DNA from: Glossina fuscipes
Taxonomy: Eukaryota > Arthropoda > Insecta > Diptera > Glossinidae
Length of the DNA: 64,000 nt
Reading direction: 5' to 3'
Assembly (NCBI RefSeq): GCF_014805625.2
Contig: NW_023998440.1
Coordinates: forward strand, 617,234-681,233
Shown here: piece by piece, positions 57,985 through 64,000 of the stretch
Numbering within the stretch: position 1 is the first letter of the stretch
How the letters are laid out: the number at the start of each line of letters is the position of its first letter
Program-made: the position numbers and the translations under genes
Notes under the pieces: generated by a model
What the model was told of the DNA's origin: nothing
Seen by the model: only the letters and a program-made list of their open reading frames with translations
Databases searched by the model: none

Positions 57985-58345
57985 TGCTGATTTTTCCATA
58001 TTCTTGCAAGTGCTACGGGATTATTAAGGACGCGAGGATGTATACAACATCCAGAAGGACGGAAACAACCTTTTATTACACCGACCGATTTAGAATCACT
58101 TTTTAATCGATGTACACCTGTCGCCCCCCCCGTCCGTCCGTCCGTCCGTCCGTCTTGTTATTTTGTACTTGACAGTCAAAGCGCAATTTTCCAGATATTT
58201 TGATGAAATTAGGTACACTCGGACATTTGATACCAGGACGAACGCTGTTGACAATGGGTTCGGTTCGGATTACTTTATCGATTGTTTCCAATATAATGCT
58301 TCCTTTTGAAAAGTCGTTTCATAAATATCCATCAGGTGGTGTGAG
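57985..58345 (+). repeat. GTCY-type dispersed repeat with (GTCC)n expansion
   Basis: Contains 'acatccagaaggacgg', 'ccgaccgatttagaatcac', then an uninterrupted (CGTC)n run at 58131-58154, 'ccagatattttgatgaaatt' and 'cttttgaaaagtcg'. The microsatellite is exactly where the degenerate GTCT/GTCC tract lies in other copies, the structure described for mini-me elements. The preceding 57.6-57.9-kb copy lies back to back with it. Confidence 0.75.
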
Positions 58346-58349
58346 ATAT

Positions 58350-58920
58350 TTAATTGTGCATCGAAGCCCATTAGTGTTTTTCATTTAGATTTATTGCATG
58401 TTGCTTATGAACATTTGCTTGAAACTCTGTTAGCATAATAGCAAGCAAATGCTGAAATAAAGTAATTACTCTTTAAAAGTAAATAAAAAATTTACTTAAA
58501 CAAAGTCAATAATGACCAGTAATGCATCTTTTCCTTTTTGCAAGCAAAAATTTTCAAGTAGGAAAGTTTTGTACAAAGTTTGAAGACTGCACTTTACAAA
58601 TGAATGAGAGAAGAAGTACGAGTGCAAAAAAAGTTTGATCGAAGAAGAGGAAACACGGATAACAAGAGAGGAGAAATTATGTTAGTAACGCGAAAGAATA
58701 GGCAAAACGGGACGGGCTGAAAGGATTCAAACAAAGAACGGAAGTTTCTAATCCACACAAAGGTTAAATATAAAGGTTTTCAAAAGGAATAAAAAATTAG
58801 GTTTTTGCTCGTTAGACATACTCTAACTCTCCTATGCCTTTGGATACCGTTTGTTTGAGTATTTAAGGGAACATTTTGCTCTCCCACATCAGTTTGGAAA
58901 GCAATAACTTCCCAGTTAAA
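58350..58920. other. No gene seen
   Basis: AT-rich, no supported feature. Confidence 0.3.
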
Positions 58921-58925
58921 TCATA

Positions 58926-59790
58926 TGTCGAGGCGACATTGCAATGCCGCAAGGGCGTTTCAGACGCACTGATAAGGTGCGCTCACGTCCAAAGCCACTC
59001 TGTCCTTTCTGTGGGACAAGCCATGATTGTCCAAATTTTTTAATTTCTCTGGAGAGCTTCCATAAGTGTCCCGGCTGGCTTCTCAACCAACAATCAAATA
59101 ACCAAACACTGACCCTACTGTCTCAGCTTCAACCAAAAAGATGATAACTCCTGAAGTCGTCATCCCCCCTTGCAATATAAAATCTGCAAATCCCGATATT
59201 GAAACTCCTATCACAGACAATATTCCTTCCGATCACGAAATGATCACTGATCCCAACACTTCCTCTCACTTATCTGATCCCAACACTTCCTCTCACTTAT
59301 CTGATATCTTTGACCGTATTCAAAAAGTACGTAATGTCAAGGCGTCCTCTAAACCAAATCCTACTATTAACTCCGCCACACGCTTATCTCGCGACCTTCA
59401 CATGAGTATTCTTAACCAACGATCCCCTTCGCGTTCGTACTCCCATTCTCTCTCAATCAATAATGAAAATAGCTCAACTTAGTTGCACTATCATCCGTAA
59501 CACATTAAAACAGCTTGAAAAATACCTTCATTCCAAGGACATCTCCGTGGCCTGTCTTTCTGAAACTTTTCTTAAACCTTTCTTCTTTTTATACTAAGAA
59601 TAATAACATAGTTAGATTTGTTGTATCTCCAACTCCTCTCATGGGTGGCGATCTTAATGTCTAATCAGCTTTCATTCTCTTACACTTCTCATTTTGCAAA
59701 TTGTGTATCTAACAAAACTTGCAGCTGCGTCATTCAGACTTCGAGGATGGGTGAGAATAAAATTCTTTAATCTCCCAATGGAGAGGCTAA
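58926..59790 (+). mobile_element. Non-LTR retrotransposon fragment: ORF1 end and ORF2 endonuclease start
   Basis: Frame 58944-59144 reads KPLCPFCGTSHDCPNF, a CxxCxxxxHxxC zinc-knuckle-like motif. Frame 59141-59482 is a Ser/Thr/Asn/Pro-rich stretch like ORF1 linkers. At 59464 a new frame begins KIAQLSCTIIRNTLKQLEKY and continues HSKDISVACLSETFLKP, the start of an AP endonuclease domain ('N.rSi.nKl..L..yl...di.vacLSETwL'). After several stops GGVAIL-like and SFSYTSHFANCVSNKTCSC text follows. Reverse transcriptase is absent. A 27-bp unit is tandemly duplicated at 59249-59302, giving DPNTSSHLS twice. It is probably of the same I/LOA-like group as the 2.7- and 3.9-kb fragments. Confidence 0.65.
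59249..59302 (+). repeat. Perfect 27-bp tandem duplication inside the retroelement
   Basis: Two identical adjacent copies (59249-59275 and 59276-59302) keep the reading frame. No substitution separates them, so the duplication is recent or the element is young. Confidence 0.9.
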
Positions 59791-59859
59791 CGTAAATCTT
59801 TCAATTGTGCCTACTAGACAGGTAGTCGACAAGCCTTCTTACTAAAAAGAACTTAAAAG

Positions 59860-60180
59860 CATATATACCGAGGTCGTGATTCGATCCAAATCATTTTCAA
59901 TAGCGTTCGTCCATCTGAATAGTGAATCATTTTCAGTACCGCTTGTTCTTGTAACAAAAAACACGCCCAAAAAATGGAAAAAATCGGCCACACCCACCCT
60001 TTTTTGTAGTGTAACGAAATTTTTTGTTTTGAATACCTTTATAACGGACCGAAACAAGCTTCAAGAACCCCATAAAATACATTAATCCGTGGCCAGTTTC
60101 AATTCTGGGATGCACCCGTTCGTTGCTCGTCTGCTCGTCTGTCAATCTCTCTGTCTGCGCAACTGTGTAGTATTTGTGTT
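59860..60180 (+). repeat. GTCY-type dispersed repeat
   Basis: Contains 'cgtctgctcgtctgtcaatctctctgtctgcg' on the + strand with 'tcaagaaccccataaaatac' and 'cattttcaatagcgttcgtcc' blocks. The latter is found, inverted or diverged, at 14.0, 29.9 and 45.2 kb. Confidence 0.55.
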
Positions 60181-60736
60181 AAACATTCTCCCGTTAGCGA
60201 AAGCGAAGATATTTTCTACAAATTTGCAAAAGAATTTGGAAGTGACCTAAAATTATCGAGGACCCGCTCACAACACCCATGCATGCCTTGGTCAATGGTG
60301 AGTTTGGACTGACAAATTAAATAACTTTATAGTCAAAGAATACTAAATCCATCTATTCGAGTATGGTGTGTTATTCAACAAAATCAACTTTAACTGAAAA
60401 TGCTCGACATTGTTCGAGATACAGTAATAGGCGGTAAATGCGTTAAAAGCAATATGGAATGATTACAATGCTGTCCTTCTTACATGCATGTGGAATCAAA
60501 TGTCCAAATCAAATGTGAATTCACACAATAATTAGAAAGTAAGAAAAATCAGAGAAGGTATTGTTTAATTCTTTTATTTAAATTTTCTCAGCGAGGAACT
60601 AAGCTGTCAAAACAACGATGAAGTCTAAAATTACTTATAAGATACGGAAAATCTTTTATCAATTAATCGAAGTTTTGAATAGTTATTCGAATTTGAAAAT
60701 TTCCAATCCCCAGGGTGAACTCAATTGAATTACGCT

Positions 60737-61260
60737 CTATGGTAGGCGTTTTACATCAATAGTATGACGCAGCTCTGAATTTTCATCATAATAATATGCT
60801 TCTATGTCGCCCGTCGCAAACATAATAGAAACGGCTAAACGGGGAACTCTCCAAGCCAGCGAAATCGGAAATAAGAGCGTCTCTTTCCCAGCGCATAAAC
60901 ACATAATTGCTTTCAGCTAACGCCTTATAATCAAACTCGGCCAAATTGAACGTATTTTGATATTCTTTAAAAGCCTTAAATTTACCCCAATACATTTTAT
61001 CAATTTCTTCATTCACTCCCCACTTTTCCGATGTTGACAGAAATGGCCTCTCCGCGCAAATTATCTCGTAACGAAACCAGAAATTGAAAAAAGAAGTTCC
61101 AGAGGTGGGATCCTGCATCGCAATTTTTCCGATAGGAATGGATCTCCCGAGAAGGTCGTAGTTCAATAATACTAACACTTGAAATCTTCCCCATGACGAT
61201 ATTGCAAATCCTTGAAAATTTGATGCCCTGGTAGCAACGATAGCATCTTCTGTCGAATTG
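60737..61260 (-). pseudogene. GID4: GID4/Vid24-like relic with two frameshifts
   Basis: On the minus strand, frame 1 (to a TAG near 61172) has LSLLPGHQIFKDLQYRHGED. Frame 2 (61190-60786) has KIAMQDPTSGTSFFNFWFRY, EIICAERPFLSTSEKWGV, IDKMYWGKFKAFKEYQNTF, LAEFDYKALAESNYVFMRWE and FSRFYYVCDG. A third frame gives GDIEAYYYDENSEL to a TAG at 60737-60739. This follows human GID4 closely (FFEGEIISKKHPFLTRKW..., HWGKFLAF, FDYEEL, DYVFMRWKE, FAGFYYIC, SIEGYYY). GID4 is the substrate receptor of the GID/CTLH E3 ubiquitin ligase and binds Pro/N-degrons in its barrel. One-base shifts near 61180 and 60800 separate the blocks, so as assembled it cannot make the protein. No intron is seen inside, so a processed or single-exon origin is possible. 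The N-terminus is missing. Confidence 0.8.
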
Positions 61261-61599
61261 GAGACGCCGGGAACTTGTTCAACTGATATTTTTTAGTGCA
61301 AATGTGTATGACGATGTTTATCTTTTGAAAACTTATATGAGAGTGATGAATGAATTTTTCAGAAGAACTAGGAAAAAATTTTTCTGACATTAAAAGCAAA
61401 GCAAAACAAAAAAAATTCAAGACAAAAAGAAAGCGTGGAGCGGAGCGATTCCCTACAGTTAAGCTTGTAAAAAAGAAAAAAATTAATTTGAAAAAAAAAA
61501 ACCGAATAACGCCTATGCGACCAAAACTTTTAATTCGAATATAGCAAAAATCAGCTGCGCCAACCCACATTATAGAACATGAAAATTTACCTCCATACA

Positions 61600-62530
61600 A
61601 AAAATTCAGTCACGACCAGATATGATTTTCTTACTGGTTTTTGTTTTTTTTTTGATTTTCTTCTTAAAAAATGGAGCTAAAAGAACCAAGGACAAGCGAT
61701 AAATAAAGCGTACATTATTATTAAAGAATTTTAGAATTTCGAGTTTTGTTAATTTCCTCGCATACAAACATTTTATCACATATCTGCAAGAGTTGTAACA
61801 CTATACAATGTATTTAAGCAGTGCAAATTGATAAAAAAGAAAAAAAAAACCACTGTCTTTCATAAATGCATGCATGCAGCTTTCACGTAATTAAATTAAT
61901 TTTGTAGTTACTTTGTAAAAGATGGACTTGACTCATATCTATATAAGAAATATTTTTGTGCGAATGACAGTCAATGTTTACGTTTGCGTACAAAGGATTC
62001 CGCAACGACCAAAACCACTAACTTTAATTAAGACCAATTCTTAAAAAAGATATATACATATATATAATAGAAAGTTTTTTTTTTCCATGCAATCATACAC
62101 GCAAAAAAATACCTCGGAAATTGTGTTAATTTTCTCAATTAAACCATAAGCCCTAGGGATGGCGCAAATTTCAATATCATTTCAATATCATTGAAAATAC
62201 AAAAACAATGTATTGCTGAAAATATGCTATGATTTGCTTTTTTAGGAATTCAATAAACACTTATATATTTACAGTGTATTGCAAGAACATTTAATTAACT
62301 TTTCCAAAGGAAGTTTCGTTACATTCTCTCTAAAAATTAATTAAATTCGCAAAAGTAATGATAATTCTAAAAAAAAAAAGAAAAAAAGTCATATGATTGC
62401 ACAAATGCGTTTCATTTGCTCTTGAATGAGAATATTTTGAAAGAAATGTGAACATATTCCAGCACCATTAGTGAATATTATCATTTATTTATGTAAACTG
62501 AAATTGTAGAGCAAAAAAAAAAAAACGTTG
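61600..62530. other. No gene supported; possible terminal exon 61.9-62.03 kb
   Basis: After ATTTTGTAG a frame reads YFVKDGLDSYLYKKYFCAND and LRLRTKDSATTKTTNFN to a TAA at about 62030. Coding-like but unplaced; the rest is AT-rich. Confidence 0.2.
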
Positions 62531-62535
62531 CTTTA

Positions 62536-62927
62536 ATGCATATCAAGTTATCCTCTTCTATCCTTGTGTTTACTTTAACATCTTATATGGACGGCATTGC
62601 TCTTTGTCAACCGAATGGAATGAATAAAGTTATAGCTACCGAAAGTTTGCTTTCTTTGTTTTGAATGTTTAAGATGATAATGACGATGATGACGTTGTAT
62701 GTGATGATAAAATTGTTGACTGTGTGTTTAAAGCAGATAATATCGGACGTGCTGTTATTGATAGCTTAAGTAGTGTGACAGTAACGAACTTTATGTGTGA
62801 TATGAAGTGGATAATAAGTCATCGAAATATGTGCTTAAGTACGTATTCTATCCTACACTATACGTACGAACGATCGAAATATGTACGCAGTACGTGCTAT
62901 TTATTAGCAAAACACCATACAGTTTAA
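62536..62927 (+). other. Two adjoining small frames, possible secreted-protein relic
   Basis: An ATG at 62536 opens a 42-codon frame starting MHIKLSSSILVFTLTSYMDG, signal-peptide-like, ending with a TGA at 62664. From about 62673 a second frame has an acidic run coded by gat/gac repeats, then FKADNIGRAVIDSLSSVTVT and NFMCDMKWIISHRN, to a stop at 62927. They could be parts of one gene in different frames, or chance. A GATGAT microsatellite drives part of the text. Confidence 0.2.
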
Positions 62928-63149
62928 AGAAAACTAAGCAAGATTTTAAAGATTGTTTAAACGAACTTTGCATCACTTTATGATGCAAATTTTAAATTGT
63001 GGATTTGAAAAGCGTTAACGCATCTATTTTCGAGATTTTGTATTCGATTTATAGCCTTTGCCTATAAGCTTTGATACATAGATGCTTAAGCAGTGGGTTA
63101 AGTCGCTATGCAATTAACAATAGCAAATATTCAAAATTGGAAATGTTTT

Positions 63150-63400
63150 CGCGATTTTCAGGAGTATTGGTAGGACGAACATCAATTGTGGTGATTGACA
63201 ATGATTTGAGATACACTCACCTTTTACTATACCGATCGAATCAGAACATGATAAGCTCGTCTGCACGTCGTGTTGTCTTGTGTGCAACCTAAATGCCGCC
63301 ATTTTTAAGATATTCTAATGAAATTTGATATACTCGCATAACTCGCTTTGGCCCAAGGATGAAACCTATTCACAGAAGTACGGATCGGAAAATTTTATGG
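63150..63400 (+). repeat. GTCY-type dispersed repeat
   Basis: Has 'ttgagatacactcaccttttactataccgatcgaatcag', a 'cgtctgcacgtcgtgttgtcttgtg' tract, 'ttttaagatattctaatgaaatttg' and 'ttggcccaaggatgaa', in the common order. Overlapping frames are incidental. Confidence 0.6.
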
Positions 63401-64000
63401 ACATCTTGTCAGATAATGTTTTATGTTTGTGGACAACTGTGGTCTGATATAATGCATTTAATGCTGAGCTATGGCCCACTTGGTAAAGCTGGAAGCTATG
63501 GCCCAGTTTTGGAAAGGCAGTGCCTATGAAAGGAACTGTGCACAACAAATCATTGGCCATCAAATTTAGGTTTAATGACGGAAAGTCCGTGATCTTGAAT
63601 TTGCTCATTTAATGGGCTGCCTCGTGCTAAAGCGTATAACAGAAAGACAAGAGGTTGCAAGCGGATAATACTTTGGGCCATCTAAAGCTATTGCTACTAT
63701 GTTGTCACTTTCTCCCAGAGAAGACCGGAAACCATTCTCTTCGGCATGTTTCGAATATAATGACAATATTGTTGCAAACTTATGTAAATACTTTTGCATT
63801 GCTCATTGGCAAACCTATAAAGATTTATGACATCTTGACCATAACAATGGTGAAGACTTTATTATTTATAATTCTTCTTTTTTTTAATATGGGCCTATCA
63901 GTCAGGGCATTTCGCCTATTCTTGTAACAGACTGTGACGCTTAGAAAGACTTTGAGAAAAGTGAAAGAGATAGGGGGAGAGCTAGCCGCAGTATAGCATA
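63400..64000. other. No gene supported to the window edge
   Basis: Frames of 64-90 codons on both strands overlap at 63366-63927 with no family features. Sequence runs off the window. Confidence 0.25.

Noticed and set aside
1..64000. CRISPR arrays, operons, prokaryotic promoters and riboswitches
   Set aside because: No regularly spaced direct repeats with spacers were seen, and spliceosomal introns and transposon content show the DNA is eukaryotic nuclear.

Overview
The window is AT-rich eukaryotic DNA, most likely from a brachyceran fly. Three things point that way: spliceosomal introns of 57-60 nt with GT/AG borders, relics of mariner transposons, and a dense family of GTCC/GTCT-containing interspersed repeats like the dipteran mini-me/DINE-type elements. 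A tephritid-like fly is my guess; nothing seen fixes the species. A run of 10 Ns at 38973-38982 marks an assembly gap. I see no complete, intact, recognisable protein-coding gene.

Region 0-26 kb holds an unrecognised coding relic (77-501), fragments of non-LTR retrotransposons (2.7 and 3.8-4.1 kb), several mariner relics (7.9, 8.5, 16.7, 17.6-18.6 kb), LTR-like and SINE-like repeats (8.3, 9.5, 19.5, 22.3, 25.7 kb), a spliced exon pair of unknown identity (21.5 kb), and two small minus-strand secreted-protein genes or relics (23.8 and 24.3-24.5 kb).

Region 26-28.5 kb holds two recognisable gene pieces on the + strand. The first is four exons of an ENTPD5/6-type nucleoside diphosphatase broken by three stop codons. 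The second is the last two exons of a p32/C1QBP homologue, which are intact.

Region 36.8-46.2 kb holds coding pieces with splice sites: a minus-strand pair (36.8-37.5 kb), a + strand terminal exon beside the gap (39.0 kb), and a cluster (41.5-46.2 kb) that I read as rearranged pieces of the Fanconi anaemia protein FANCI. The FANCI C-terminus is the firm match, on the minus strand at 45.8-46.2 kb.

Region 49-64 kb has another mariner relic, a signal-peptide first exon at 56.6 kb, a non-LTR retrotransposon fragment at 58.9-59.8 kb, a frameshifted GID4/Vid24 relic on the minus strand at 60.7-61.3 kb, and weak small ORFs near 62.5 kb.

The genes do not form a working system. The unifying picture is a transposon-rich tract in which unrelated housekeeping genes survive as intron-bearing, stop-containing, partly scrambled fragments. 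That pattern fits Y-linked or other low-recombination heterochromatic DNA. This is inference and needs read-depth or male/female comparison.
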